Shown: in pieces, positions 36,494-45,524 of the stretch | How positions within the stretch are numbered: position 1 is the first letter of the stretch | Layout of the letters: each line of letters opens with the position of its first letter | Assembly: GCF_014042365.1 (NCBI RefSeq) | Contig: NZ_JACEZS010000008.1 | Location: forward strand, 159,113-223,112 | DNA: 64,000 nt | Origin: Rugamonas fusca | GTDB lineage: Bacteria; Pseudomonadota; Gammaproteobacteria; Burkholderiales; Burkholderiaceae_D | Reading direction: 5' to 3' | Program-made: the position numbers and the translations under genes | The notes under the pieces: generated by a model | What the model saw: the letters and a program-made list of their open reading frames with translations, nothing else | Told to the model about the DNA's origin: nothing | Database searches by the model: none

Positions 36494-38326
36494 ATGCCGC
36501 TTTCCCCTACCCGCGCCAGGCTGGCTACCACCGCCCTGCTCGCCAGCCTGATCGGCTGCGCACTGTGCAGCGCTCCCGCACTGGCCGCCGCGCCCGCCAC
36601 GGCCATGGCCCAGTCGCCCGCGCAACAGAAGCTGAACCAGCTGGCCGACGCGTTCTACCAGGCCCGCGCCCGCTTCGATCCGCTGCTGTACGCCACCGCC
36701 AACGGCGACAGCCGCTACGACGACCAGATCGGCATGAACATCGTGCCCAAGGCGCGCGCCCGGCAGTTCGCGCTGTACCGCCGCATGCAGCAGCAACTGC
36801 GCGCCATCCCGCGCACCGCGCTGGCCGACCAGGATCAACTGAACTACGACCTGCTGGCCTACGAACTGCAATGCGCGCTGGACCTGGCGCCCTTCCCCGA
36901 ACACCTGCTGCCGCTGGACCAGATGGATAACGTGCCCAGCACGCTGGCCAACTACGCGGGCGGCACCGGTTCGCAGCCGCTGTCCACGCCCAGGCAATAC
37001 GACGCCTACCTGAGCCGCCTGACCCAGCTGCCCGGGTGGATAGACCAGGCCATCGCCAACATGCGCGAGGGCATGCGCACCGGCGTCGTGCAGCCGAAAG
37101 CGATCACGCTGGCCATGCTGCCCCAGTTCCAGCAACTGCGCAGCGCCACGCCGGAAACGAACATCTTCTACACCCCGATCAAGAACCTGCCGGCCGATTT
37201 TTCCGCCGCCGACAAGCAGCGCCTGACGACGGCCTACCGCCAGTTGATCGCGACAAAACTGGAGCCGGCGCTCGAACGCCTGAGCACCTTCCTGGAAAAA
37301 GAATACCTGCCCGCCAGCCGCACCAGCACCGGCTGGAGCGCCCTGCCGAACGGCGCGGCCTGGTACCAGGCCCGCATCAAGGACGCCACCAACCTGCCGC
37401 TGACGCCGGACGCGATCCACGCGCTGGGCCTGAAGGAAGTGGCGCGCATCCAGCAGCAACTGGTGGAACTCGGTCCCAAGCTGGGCTACGACGGCCCCGC
37501 CAAAGACCTGCCGCAGTGGGTCAGCGCGCAGGCGAAATACAAGCCATACACCAGCGACGCGCAGGTGCTGGACGCCTATCGCAAGATCAACGACACGGTG
37601 CTGGAAAAGCTGCCTGCCTATTTCAGCCTGCTGCCCAAGGCCAAGCTGGATCTGCAACTGGAGCCGGAGCTGACCCGCGCCACGGCGTCGGACCACTACA
37701 CGCCGGTGGCGGCCGATGGCTCCCATCCCGGCGTGTTCTGGCCCGTGGTGAACGATGCGCACAAGTACAGCACGTTCGGCATGGTCAGCCTGTTCCTGCA
37801 CGAGGGCTTGCCCGGCCACCACCTGCACGCGGCGCTGCTGAAGGAATTGCCGCTGCCGGACTTCCGCAAGTTCAACACGGAGAACCCCAACAGTGCGGCG
37901 TTCACGGAAGGCTGGGCGCTGTACAGCGAAACGCTGGGGCGCCAGTTCGGCCTGTACGCGCAGCCGGAGTTCTACTACGGCCACCTGAACGCGGAAATGC
38001 TGCGCGCCGTGCGGCTGGTGGTGGATACGGGCATGCACGCCAAGGGCTGGACGCGCGAGCAGGCGATCCAGTACACGATGGACACGCTGGGCTTCAGCGA
38101 AGCGCGCGCGCGCAACCAGATCGAACGCTACATGGCCACGCCGGCCCAGGCGCTGAGCTACAAGATCGGCGCGCTGAAAATCCTGGAACTGCGCGAGCGG
38201 GCGCAGCAGGCGCTGGGCGACAAGTTCAGCTATCCGGCCTTCCACGCCGTGGTGATCGGCGACGGCACGCTGCCGCTGCCTATCCTGGAGGCGCGGGTGG
38301 ACCGCTGGATTGCGGCGACGAAGTAG
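36494..38326 (+). CDS. DUF885 family exported metallopeptidase-like protein
   Basis: This 610-residue protein has a Sec signal peptide ending near ALAAAPA and the DUF885 zinc motif HEGLPGHH (H436-H443). The downstream glutamate is probably in FTEGWALYSETLG. DUF885 proteins resemble gluzincin carboxypeptidases; the substrate is unknown. It probably acts in the periplasm. ATG 36494 has AGGAGA upstream, and the start is supported by the signal sequence. Confidence 0.88.
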   Translation: MPLSPTRARLATTALLASLIGCALCSAPALAAAPATAMAQSPAQQKLNQLADAFYQARARFDPLLYATANGDSRYDDQIGMNIVPKARARQFALYRRMQQQLRAIPRTALADQDQLNYDLLAYELQCALDLAPFPEHLLPLDQMDNVPSTLANYAGGTGSQPLSTPRQYDAYLSRLTQLPGWIDQAIANMREGMRTGVVQPKAITLAMLPQFQQLRSATPETNIFYTPIKNLPADFSAADKQRLTTAYRQLIATKLEPALERLSTFLEKEYLPASRTSTGWSALPNGAAWYQARIKDATNLPLTPDAIHALGLKEVARIQQQLVELGPKLGYDGPAKDLPQWVSAQAKYKPYTSDAQVLDAYRKINDTVLEKLPAYFSLLPKAKLDLQLEPELTRATASDHYTPVAADGSHPGVFWPVVNDAHKYSTFGMVSLFLHEGLPGHHLHAALLKELPLPDFRKFNTENPNSAAFTEGWALYSETLGRQFGLYAQPEFYYGHLNAEMLRAVRLVVDTGMHAKGWTREQAIQYTMDTLGFSEARARNQIERYMATPAQALSYKIGALKILELRERAQQALGDKFSYPAFHAVVIGDGTLPLPILEARVDRWIAATK

Positions 38327-38362
38327 GCGCGCAAAAGGTGAAGTGAAGATCCGCCAGTGAAG

Positions 38363-38411
38363 GTCCGGGCCGCGCCCCGGGGGCGCACAAGTCCGGGCCG
38401 CGGCCCGGACT
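38363..38411. repeat. perfect 22-bp palindrome plus direct copy between convergent genes
   Basis: Positions 38390-38411 form an uninterrupted 22-bp palindrome (half-site AGTCCGGGCCG). A direct copy of GTCCGGGCCGCG lies at 38363-38374. The element sits between the DUF885 and pth stop codons. It may act as a two-way terminator, a repeat element or a protein-binding site. No T-run is present. Confidence 0.6.
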
Positions 38412-38421
38412 GCCCGTACTA

Positions 38422-39006
38422 TCAGGCCGTATGCAATTTCATGGTAGCCGCCTCGAATTTACCTTCGCAAATCTGCGGCATCACCAGCAAGCTTTTATCG
38501 ATGGCTTGCTCGATCAGTTCCTGGTCTTCGCGGCGCGGGCGGTGCAGCACGAAGTCGGCCACCTGCTGCTGCAAGCTCAGGGAACGGGGATGGCCGATAC
38601 CCAGCCGCAGCCGCCAGTAATCCTGCGTGCCCAGCGCGGCCGTGATGTCCTTCAGGCCGTTGTGGCCGCCGGCCGAGCCGCCCCGCTTGAGCCGCGCCAC
38701 GCCTGGCATCAGGTCCAGCTCATCGTGCACCACCAGCACTTCCTCCGGCGCGATCTTGTAGAAGCGCGCCAGCGCGCCGACCGACTGGCCGGAACGGTTC
38801 ATATAGGTTTGCGGTTCCAGCAGCCATACTTCATGGCCGGCGATGGCGGTCTTGGCCACCAGCGCGTTAAAGCGCGTCTCGCGCTGCAGGCGCGCGCCGG
38901 GCAGGCTGTTGGCCAGGTTGTCGACCAGCCAGAAGCCGGCGTTGTGGCGGGTTTGTTCGTATTCGGGGCCGGGGTTGCCGAGGCCGACGATCAGGCGGAT
39001 GGGCAT
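38422..39006 (-). CDS. pth: peptidyl-tRNA hydrolase
   Basis: Pth releases tRNA from prematurely dropped peptidyl-tRNA. The 194-residue protein has [18 protein letters not shown] with the catalytic histidine, the asparagine in QTYMNRSG and the aspartate in VVHDELDL, all intact. [13 protein letters not shown] is conserved. ATG 39006 is chosen on homology. It follows rplY, from which a terminator separates it. Confidence 0.96.
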   Translation of the reverse strand: MPIRLIVGLGNPGPEYEQTRHNAGFWLVDNLANSLPGARLQRETRFNALVAKTAIAGHEVWLLEPQTYMNRSGQSVGALARFYKIAPEEVLVVHDELDLMPGVARLKRGGSAGGHNGLKDITAALGTQDYWRLRLGIGHPRSLSLQQQVADFVLHRPRREDQELIEQAIDKSLLVMPQICEGKFEAATMKLHTA

Positions 39007-39055
39007 GGCGTTTCTATCGTTAAGAATTCTCATTGCGCGCAAAACGGCGCGCCGT

Positions 39056-39090
39056 AAAAAAACCCGCCAGGCTCGCGCCGGCGGGTTTTT
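39056..39090. terminator. bidirectional-looking terminator between rplY and pth
   Basis: AAACCCGCC (39060-39068) and GGCGGGTTT (39080-39088) form a 9-bp stem with 11-nt loop, with A-runs on the left and T-runs on the right. On the minus strand it ends rplY transcripts about 30 bp after the stop, possibly only partly, since pth follows. Confidence 0.75.
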
Positions 39091-39121
39091 CATTCACTTC
39101 CGCATCGCTGCGGCGTGAAGA

Positions 39122-39748
39122 TTACTTCTTGCCTTTGGCGGCTGGCTTTTCTTCAGCGGCAGGCGCGGCGGCTGCTTCAGCAGCAACGTGGCCGGCTGGC
39201 ACGGAAGCGGTAGCAACGGTCAGGTTCGAACCGTGGGTCACGGCGGTCACGCCGGCTGGCAGGGTCAGGTCGGCGATGTGCACCGAGTGGCCCACGTCCA
39301 CGTTTGCCAGGTCAACGGTGATGAACTCTGGCAGGTCTTTTGGCAGGCACGACACTTCGATTTCGTTCAGCACGTGGCTGATGTTGGCGCCGTGCAGCTT
39401 GACGGCTGGCGACACGTCGGCGTTCACGAAGTGCAGGGCAACTTTCATGTGCACTTTGGCGTTCGGGTCAACGCGCTGGAAGTCAGCGTGCAGTACCAGT
39501 TGCTTGTATGCGTGGACTTGGAAGTCGCGCAGCAGCACTTGCTGGACTTGGCCGTCGATTTCCAGATCCAGGATCGACGAGTGGAACGCTTCTTTTTTCA
39601 GCGCGTGGTACAGGGCGTTGTGGTCCAGGGCGATGGTCACTGGGGCTTCGGTGCCACCGTAGACGATGCCAGGGGTCTGGCCGGAATTACGCAGGCGGCG
39701 GCTCGCTCCGGAACCTTGCAATTCGCGTTTGAATGCGACAACTTTCAT
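39122..39748 (-). CDS. rplY: 50S ribosomal protein L25/general stress protein Ctc
   Basis: L25 binds 5S rRNA. This is the 208-residue long (Ctc) form with an N-terminal L25 domain ([28 protein letters not shown]) and a C-terminal TL5-like beta domain. The tail is Ala/Pro/Lys-rich. ATG 39748 has TGGAG upstream. The prs-rplY-pth order is conserved. Confidence 0.95.
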   Translation of the reverse strand: MKVVAFKRELQGSGASRRLRNSGQTPGIVYGGTEAPVTIALDHNALYHALKKEAFHSSILDLEIDGQVQQVLLRDFQVHAYKQLVLHADFQRVDPNAKVHMKVALHFVNADVSPAVKLHGANISHVLNEIEVSCLPKDLPEFITVDLANVDVGHSVHIADLTLPAGVTAVTHGSNLTVATASVPAGHVAAEAAAAPAAEEKPAAKGKK

Positions 39749-39911
39749 GTGATACTCCAAAAAATACAGGGCTCGCGCCCCGTGTTAGGAAGCGCCCCGC
39801 GACCAGGGCACTTCAAGAATGAGCAAGCAACGCTCATGAATCCGGAAAAACACAACGGCGCTCGGCTAACAAAGCCAGGCGCCGCCGGTGTTGCTGATAC
39901 TGTTGTCTATC

Positions 39912-40862
39912 TTAGTCGATAAACAGGGAGATCACGGAATCGCCCTTGATGATGCGTTTGAACGTCTCGGCCAGCAGCGGTGCGCAGGTCAGCTGGCGGA
40001 TCTTGCCGCAAGCCTTGGCCGCGTCCGACAGCGGAATCGTGTCCGTCACCACCAGTTCATCGAGCGACGAGCTGGTGATGCGGTCGATGGCGGGACCGGA
40101 CAGCACGGCGTGGGTGCAATAGGCGATCACTTTCTGGGCGCCGCGCTCTTTCAGCACTTCAGCGGCCTTGACCAGGGTGCCGGCCGTATCGACCATGTCG
40201 TCCATGATCACGCAGTTGCGGCCTTCCACTTCACCGATGATGTTCATCACTTCGGACACGTTGGCCTTGGGACGGCGCTTGTCGATGATGGCCAGGTCGC
40301 AGCCCAGGCGCTTGGCCAGCGCACGGGCACGGACCACGCCGCCCACGTCGGGCGACACCACCAGCAGGTCCTGGTAATTTTTCTTCTGCAGGTCGCCCAG
40401 CAGGATCGGCGAAGCGTAGATATTGTCGACCGGGATGTCGAAGAAGCCCTGGATCTGGTCCGCGTGCAGGTCCATGATCAGGACGCGTTCGACGCCCGCT
40501 TCTTCCAGCATGTTGGCCACCACCTTGGCCGAGATGGCCACGCGCGCCGAACGTGGGCGGCGGTCCTGGCGGGCATAACCGAAGTAAGGAATGGCGGCCG
40601 TGATGCGGCCTGCCGATGCGCGTTTCAGAGCGTCAACCATCAGGATCAGTTCCATCAGGTTGTCGTTGGTCGGAGCGCAGGTCGATTGCAGCACGAACAC
40701 GTCCTTACCACGGACGTTCTCGTTGATTTCAACCATCACTTCGCCGTCCGAGAACTTCGAGACGTTTGCCTTGCCGAGTGGAATGCCGAGGTTTTTTGCG
40801 ACTCCTTCTGCCAACGCAGGATTAGCGTTGCCGGTAAAAACCATCAGGTTTTCGTAAGCCAT
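39912..40862 (-). CDS. prs: ribose-phosphate pyrophosphokinase
   Basis: Prs makes PRPP from ribose-5-phosphate and ATP for nucleotides, histidine and tryptophan. The 316-residue class I enzyme has the flexible loop and PRPP motif [16 protein letters not shown], the catalytic KRR ([13 protein letters not shown]) and the ATP region YFGYARQDR. It is preceded by tRNA-Gln and ispE on the same strand. Confidence 0.97.
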   Translation of the reverse strand: MAYENLMVFTGNANPALAEGVAKNLGIPLGKANVSKFSDGEVMVEINENVRGKDVFVLQSTCAPTNDNLMELILMVDALKRASAGRITAAIPYFGYARQDRRPRSARVAISAKVVANMLEEAGVERVLIMDLHADQIQGFFDIPVDNIYASPILLGDLQKKNYQDLLVVSPDVGGVVRARALAKRLGCDLAIIDKRRPKANVSEVMNIIGEVEGRNCVIMDDMVDTAGTLVKAAEVLKERGAQKVIAYCTHAVLSGPAIDRITSSSLDELVVTDTIPLSDAAKACGKIRQLTCAPLLAETFKRIIKGDSVISLFID

Positions 40863-41018
40863 TGGGAGTCCCAGAGATAGAGTGTGAAAATTTCTGAAAA
40901 GTCGCCAGCGGTAAGCCCGCGTGGCGCTGTACTATGAATGACCCGCGTGGGCGGCATCATCTGCCTTCCCTCTGGCTGGAGGCCAACTTCGCCTCGACAG
41001 AATCGCAGAGAAAATGAA

Positions 41019-41095
41019 TGGCAGGGGAACAAGGATTCGAACCTTGGTATGCCGGAATCAAAATCCGGTGCCTTAACCAGCTTGGCGATTCCCCT
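41019..41095 (-). tRNA. tRNA-Gln (anticodon TTG)
   Basis: The minus strand reads AGGGGAATCGCC at the 5' end, with acceptor partner TTCCCCT and discriminator G before an encoded CCA. The anticodon stem CCGGA/TCCGG encloses a seven-base loop with TTG at the anticodon. The T-arm has GGTTCGAATCC. The 77-nt cloverleaf is complete. Its location between ispE and prs is the usual betaproteobacterial site. Confidence 0.95.
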
Positions 41096-41171
41096 ACGCA
41101 ACTGACTGCTTGTCGTTACATGCCCGGCATTCTACCGGAAACTTCACGCTAAGCCAAATCTTTTTTCCTAC

Positions 41172-42050
41172 TCACAACAAGCTGGCGATGGGATGCTTGT
41201 CCAGTGCTTTGGCTTTCCAGGCAACCCACTTGGCAGGCACATTTCTGAGCACCGCGTCCGCTTCGACTTCACTGCCAACCGCACAAAACACACAAGCTCC
41301 GGAGCCAGTCATCCTGGCGTCACCGTAAGCAGCGAGCCATTCGATCGCCTCGGCTACCGGCGGGAATAACTGCGTTGCCACTTGCTGTAAATCGTTCTTT
41401 CCGTACCCTTTCAAACTCGTTTGTTTTTCGAGGTAGCTGGAAAAGTCCGATATTATGACGGGCGGAGTATTCCTTGTCAAATGTTCCGAGCAAAAAATTT
41501 TCGCGGTCGGCACTGCCACGCCCGGCTCGATCACCACGTACCAGCAATCAGGCGCGCGCACCGGCTGCATGGCCTCGCCCACGCCTTCAGCGAACGCGGT
41601 CTGGCCGAAGATGAAGAATGGGATGTCGGCGCCCAGCGGCAGGCCCAGCGCCATCAGCTCCTCGCGCGTCAGGCCGGCGCGCCACAAATGATTGAGCGCC
41701 ATCAGCGTGGTGGCCGCATCGGATGAGCCGCCACCGAGGCCGCCGCCCATGGGCAGGATCTTGTCGATGGCGATGTCGACGCCGGGCGGCAAGGCGCCCG
41801 TGCGGCGCAGCACTTCCGCTTGCAGCAGGTGGGCGGCGCGGATGATCAGGTCCTGCTGCTCAGGCACGCCGGCCACCTCCGTCACGCGATGGATTTCATG
41901 GTCGTCGCGCAGCGTGTAGTGCAGCGTGTCGCCGCGGTCGATCAGCTGGAACACGGTTTGCAGCAAATGGTAGCCATCGGCGCGGCGGCCATTCACGTGC
42001 AGGAACAGATTCAGTTTGGCCGGGGCCGGGCAATGGTTCAAACTAGGCAT
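41172..42050 (-). CDS. ispE: 4-diphosphocytidyl-2-C-methyl-D-erythritol kinase
   Basis: IspE phosphorylates CDP-methylerythritol in the MEP isoprenoid pathway. The 292-residue GHMP kinase has CPAPAKLNLFLHVNGRRADGYH at the start (shown in parts: PAPAKLNLFL, RRADGYH) and the ATP loop LPMGGGLGGGSSDAATTL. The C-terminal MTGSGACVFC motif is intact. It follows lolB by 21 bp. Confidence 0.96.
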   Translation of the reverse strand: MPSLNHCPAPAKLNLFLHVNGRRADGYHLLQTVFQLIDRGDTLHYTLRDDHEIHRVTEVAGVPEQQDLIIRAAHLLQAEVLRRTGALPPGVDIAIDKILPMGGGLGGGSSDAATTLMALNHLWRAGLTREELMALGLPLGADIPFFIFGQTAFAEGVGEAMQPVRAPDCWYVVIEPGVAVPTAKIFCSEHLTRNTPPVIISDFSSYLEKQTSLKGYGKNDLQQVATQLFPPVAEAIEWLAAYGDARMTGSGACVFCAVGSEVEADAVLRNVPAKWVAWKAKALDKHPIASLL

Positions 42051-42071
42051 ATCGCAATCAAATGGTGAAAT

Positions 42072-42689
42072 TCAGGGTGCTGCCGGGGCATCGATGACGA
42101 TGCGGATCTGCATGTCTTCCAGCCCCCCCACGGCGGCGCGCGCCACGTCGATGCGGCGTGGCCGGGGCACGGCGGCGCCGTCGTCCTGCCACGACACGTA
42201 ATCAAGCTGCCAGCCATCGCGCGTGGTCACGCTGCTGTGCGCGGGACTGGCCGCGAACGGGCCGCCGTCGGCCGCCATGGCATGGCCTTGCAGCCAGTCG
42301 CGCAGGCCCGACACGGGCAAGGTCCAGCCCAGCGTCTGCGCGCTCAGGCTGTCGATGTCGTCGGCCACACGGGGCGGCTTGCCCGCTTCCGTCAGGCTGG
42401 CGTAGCCGGGCGCGACGGTGATGATGGCGATGGTCGAACCGAGCGGCGAGGCCAAGGTGACGTCGGTGCGGTTGGCCGTCTGCAGCCAGTTGAATCCGAC
42501 CGACGCCGCCTGGCGCCGGCCATCCTTGAGGTAGTTGACCGACAGATGGCCATTGAGTTCGATGGCGGCCTGGTAAGGCGCGACGACGGCCGTGGACAGG
42601 GGCGCGGATGGCGTGGCGCAGCCAGCCAGCACAGCGAAGGAAACGAACGAGGCGGCCAGCGCGGCCAGCGGGGAGTGAAATTTGATCAT
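42072..42689 (-). CDS. lolB: outer-membrane lipoprotein LolB
   Basis: LolB receives lipoproteins from LolA and inserts them into the outer membrane. The 205-residue protein has a lipobox VLAGC about 24 residues in and the LolB-type core (GHLSVNYLKDGRRQAASVGFNW across two strands). Its position before ispE is conserved. It follows the TPR gene by 6 bp, so they are cotranscribed. Confidence 0.92.
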   Translation of the reverse strand: MIKFHSPLAALAASFVSFAVLAGCATPSAPLSTAVVAPYQAAIELNGHLSVNYLKDGRRQAASVGFNWLQTANRTDVTLASPLGSTIAIITVAPGYASLTEAGKPPRVADDIDSLSAQTLGWTLPVSGLRDWLQGHAMAADGGPFAASPAHSSVTTRDGWQLDYVSWQDDGAAVPRPRRIDVARAAVGGLEDMQIRIVIDAPAAP

Positions 42690-42695
42690 CGGTCC

Positions 42696-44489
42696 TTACA
42701 GGCTCTGGTTCAGGCGCGCCAGCGTGCTCTTGAGCGCATCGTTCTTGGGGTCCTTGGCTTTCGCTTCGGACCACATCTTGCGCGCGCCCGCCTGGTCGCC
42801 CTTGACCCACAGCACTTCGCCGAGGTGGACGGCGATCTCGGGATCGCTGCGCAGGGCGTAGGCGCGGCGCAGCATGTCCTCGGCCTCGGTCAGGTGGCCC
42901 AGGCGGAACTGCACCCAGCCCATGCTGTCCATGATGAAGGGGTCGCCGGGCGCCATCTTGAGCGCCTTGTCGATCAGCGCGAACGCTTCTGTCAGGCGTA
43001 CATTGCGCTCGGCCAGCGAATAGCCGAGCGCGTTCAGGGCGTGATGGTTGTCGGGCACCGTCTCTATCACCTGGCGCAAGCTCTTTTCCATCACGTCGAG
43101 TTCGCCCAGTTTTTCCGCCGCCAGCGCAAAGTCGTACAGCAGGTCGGCGTTATCGGGGAAGCGCTTGAGGCCGTTCTGCAGCACCGTGAACGCGGTGCGG
43201 GTGTCACCGGCGTCGCGCAGGATCTGGGCGTCGGTCTGGATGATCTGGGCCTGCTCCACGGGGTCCGACGTTTGCAGCGCGTCGAGCTGCTTGCGCGCCT
43301 CGTCCACCTCGCCCTTGCGGGCCGTGAGCTGGGCCCGTTTCAGGCGTGCCGTCAGGTACACGCGGCTGTCGTTCGCTTCCACCTTCTCCAGCCACTGGGC
43401 GGCCGCGTCGAAGTCGCCCCGTTCCTCGGCCAGCTGGGACAGGATCATCAACACCTTGGACGGGTCGCGCTCATCGGACGGATGGTCGCCCAGCACGGCG
43501 ACGAAGCGCTTGAAGTAATCCTCGGCGCTGGCCAGGTCCTGGCTTTGCATGGCCGTCACGCCCAGTGCATACAGCGTGGCCAGGTTGTCGGGCTGGTCCT
43601 TGAGCAGCAGCAGGAACTGCTTGCGGGCCTCGTCGTACTGCTTGTTGTCGACCAGGATGCGGGCGTAGGCTGCGCGCACTTCGCGCGCGCCCGCGTGGCG
43701 CGCCAGGAAATCAGTCAGCACCTTGACGGCGCCTTCCACATCGGGCGCCACCTGGGCCTGGGTCAGCACGGCCAGCTCGGAGTCCGGGCGCAGCCGCAAT
43801 GCGGCGTCCGCCTCGGCGCGGGCGCGCTCGTGGTCGTTGTTGGCGAAGGCGCTCTGGGCCAGGATCAGATGGGCTTCCAGCATGTCGCCATAGGGCGCCA
43901 GCACGCGCTCCGTCAGTGCGTAGGCGGCCGCCTTGTCCTTGGCGCGCAGCAGGAATTGCTGCATCTGGAACATGGCCAGGCCGCGCCCTGCCGGCGGCGC
44001 CGCCTTCAGCCGGTCGGCGAAGATCTGCTCCGCTTCCGACAGGTCGTCGTTGACGACGGCGAAGCCGAGGAAATACTGCACCGCCTCTTCCGAATTGGGC
44101 GCCAGGCCACGCCACAGGCGGATCGCTGCCAGCGCTTCCGGGCCCTGCTTGGCCGTGAGCGCCATTTCCGCCGCGCGCTTGGCCAGGCGCGGGTCGCGCG
44201 TTTGCTGGGCCAGCGTCATCATCGTCATGTACGGGCCCTGCCACTGGCCGCGCTTGAATTCCAGTTCCGCCTTGGTCAGCTTGTACAGCATGTCGCTGGT
44301 CAGCTCGACGCCGGGCAGCGCATCCTCGGCCGGCGCCGACGCCGGCGTGGCTGCGGACGCCGGCGTGGCCGCACCGTCTTCCGCCGTTGCCGGCGACGGC
44401 GGCGCGGCCGCCTCGCGCGAACCGCGCGGCGCGACGGCGCACGCCGACATGAGGACGGACAGGGTTACAATGGCGAAAGCGTTTTTCAA
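42696..44489 (-). CDS. TPR-repeat lipoprotein
   Basis: This 597-residue protein consists of tandem tetratricopeptide repeats after a short Ala/Pro linker. The start is a TTG (44489) with CCAGGA upstream; it supplies the signal KNAFAIVTLSVLMSAC with a cysteine lipobox. The next in-frame ATG would lose the signal. It is probably outer-membrane anchored, perhaps a scaffold for envelope assembly, since it heads the lolB-ispE run. Its precise role is unknown. Confidence 0.85.
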   Translation of the reverse strand: MKNAFAIVTLSVLMSACAVAPRGSREAAAPPSPATAEDGAATPASAATPASAPAEDALPGVELTSDMLYKLTKAELEFKRGQWQGPYMTMMTLAQQTRDPRLAKRAAEMALTAKQGPEALAAIRLWRGLAPNSEEAVQYFLGFAVVNDDLSEAEQIFADRLKAAPPAGRGLAMFQMQQFLLRAKDKAAAYALTERVLAPYGDMLEAHLILAQSAFANNDHERARAEADAALRLRPDSELAVLTQAQVAPDVEGAVKVLTDFLARHAGAREVRAAYARILVDNKQYDEARKQFLLLLKDQPDNLATLYALGVTAMQSQDLASAEDYFKRFVAVLGDHPSDERDPSKVLMILSQLAEERGDFDAAAQWLEKVEANDSRVYLTARLKRAQLTARKGEVDEARKQLDALQTSDPVEQAQIIQTDAQILRDAGDTRTAFTVLQNGLKRFPDNADLLYDFALAAEKLGELDVMEKSLRQVIETVPDNHHALNALGYSLAERNVRLTEAFALIDKALKMAPGDPFIMDSMGWVQFRLGHLTEAEDMLRRAYALRSDPEIAVHLGEVLWVKGDQAGARKMWSEAKAKDPKNDALKSTLARLNQSL

Positions 44490-44652
44490 AGGGAAATCCT
44501 GGCAGGTCGGACGGAAGGCACTGGGGTGGCGCTAGTGACAGATTTTACGCTCAACGCGGCGCCCGCGTCTGCTCCCAGTGTAACGAAATATTCCACCCAG
44601 GCAGGACCAACTTCCCTGTTGCGCCCCTTTTACCAGCGAGACCTGTTCCCCG

Positions 44653-45486
44653 ATGCCAGAATTGCCAGAAGTCGAAGTCACCCGCCGCGGCGTCGCCCCC
44701 CACCTGGAAGGCCGCACCGTGCGGGCCGTGGTGCAGCGCCGCGACGGTTTGCGCTGGCCGTTCCCGCCCCAGCTGCCCGCCACGCTGCCCGGCCACGCCG
44801 TGCGCGCCACCGGCCGGCGCGGCAAGTATCTGCTGCTGCATTTCGACCACGGCACCTTGATCATCCACCTGGGCATGTCGGGCCACTTGCGGGTGCTCCC
44901 CGAAGGCATAGCGCCGGGCAAGCATGACCATTTCGACCTCGTCGTCGAGGGGCCGGATGGGCGCCAGGTGCTGCGCCTGACGGACCCGCGCCGCTTCGGC
45001 GCCGTGCTGTGGCATGGCGCCGGGGACGGCGAACTGGCCCAGCACGTGCTGCTGCGCGGCCTGGGCGTGGAACCGCTGGAGGATGGCTTTTCCGGCCAGC
45101 TGCTGTACGCCCACACGCGCGGGCGCGGCGCGGCCGTCAAGCAGGTGCTGCTGGCGGGCGACATCGTGGTCGGCGTGGGCAACATCTACGCGTCCGAGAG
45201 CCTGTTCCGGGCCGGCATCAACCCGAAAACGCCGGCCCGCCGCATCAGCCTGGCCCGCTACGAGAAGCTGGCCGGGGCCGTGCGCGCCGTGCTGGCCGAG
45301 GCCATCGTCCAGGGCGGCAGCACGCTGCGCGACTTTATTAGCGTGAACGGCCAGTCCGGTTATTTCCAGCAGTCGTATTTCGTCTATGATCGTGCTGGCG
45401 TGCCATGCCGGGTGTGCGGCACGCCGGTACGCCAGATCAAGCAGGGCCAACGTTCCACCTTCTATTGCGTCGTATGCCAGAAATAG
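44653..45486 (+). CDS. mutM: formamidopyrimidine-DNA glycosylase
   Basis: MutM excises 8-oxoguanine and formamidopyrimidines. The 277-residue protein starts with the catalytic PELPEVE (Pro2, Glu3). The helix-two-turn-helix region has VGNIYASE. The C-terminal zinc finger is CRVCG...CVVCQK. It begins a plus-strand run with the dynamin-like gene and mutY. Confidence 0.97.
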   Translation: MPELPEVEVTRRGVAPHLEGRTVRAVVQRRDGLRWPFPPQLPATLPGHAVRATGRRGKYLLLHFDHGTLIIHLGMSGHLRVLPEGIAPGKHDHFDLVVEGPDGRQVLRLTDPRRFGAVLWHGAGDGELAQHVLLRGLGVEPLEDGFSGQLLYAHTRGRGAAVKQVLLAGDIVVGVGNIYASESLFRAGINPKTPARRISLARYEKLAGAVRAVLAEAIVQGGSTLRDFISVNGQSGYFQQSYFVYDRAGVPCRVCGTPVRQIKQGQRSTFYCVVCQK

Positions 45487-45524
45487 TGAAAACAACAACG
45501 GACCAGCCGGGCAAAGGGAGCATC

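Noticed and set aside
42237..44927. 896-codon plus-strand frame across lolB, the TPR gene and mutM
   Set aside because: It is antisense to two real genes and crosses the mutM start, with no recognisable domain.
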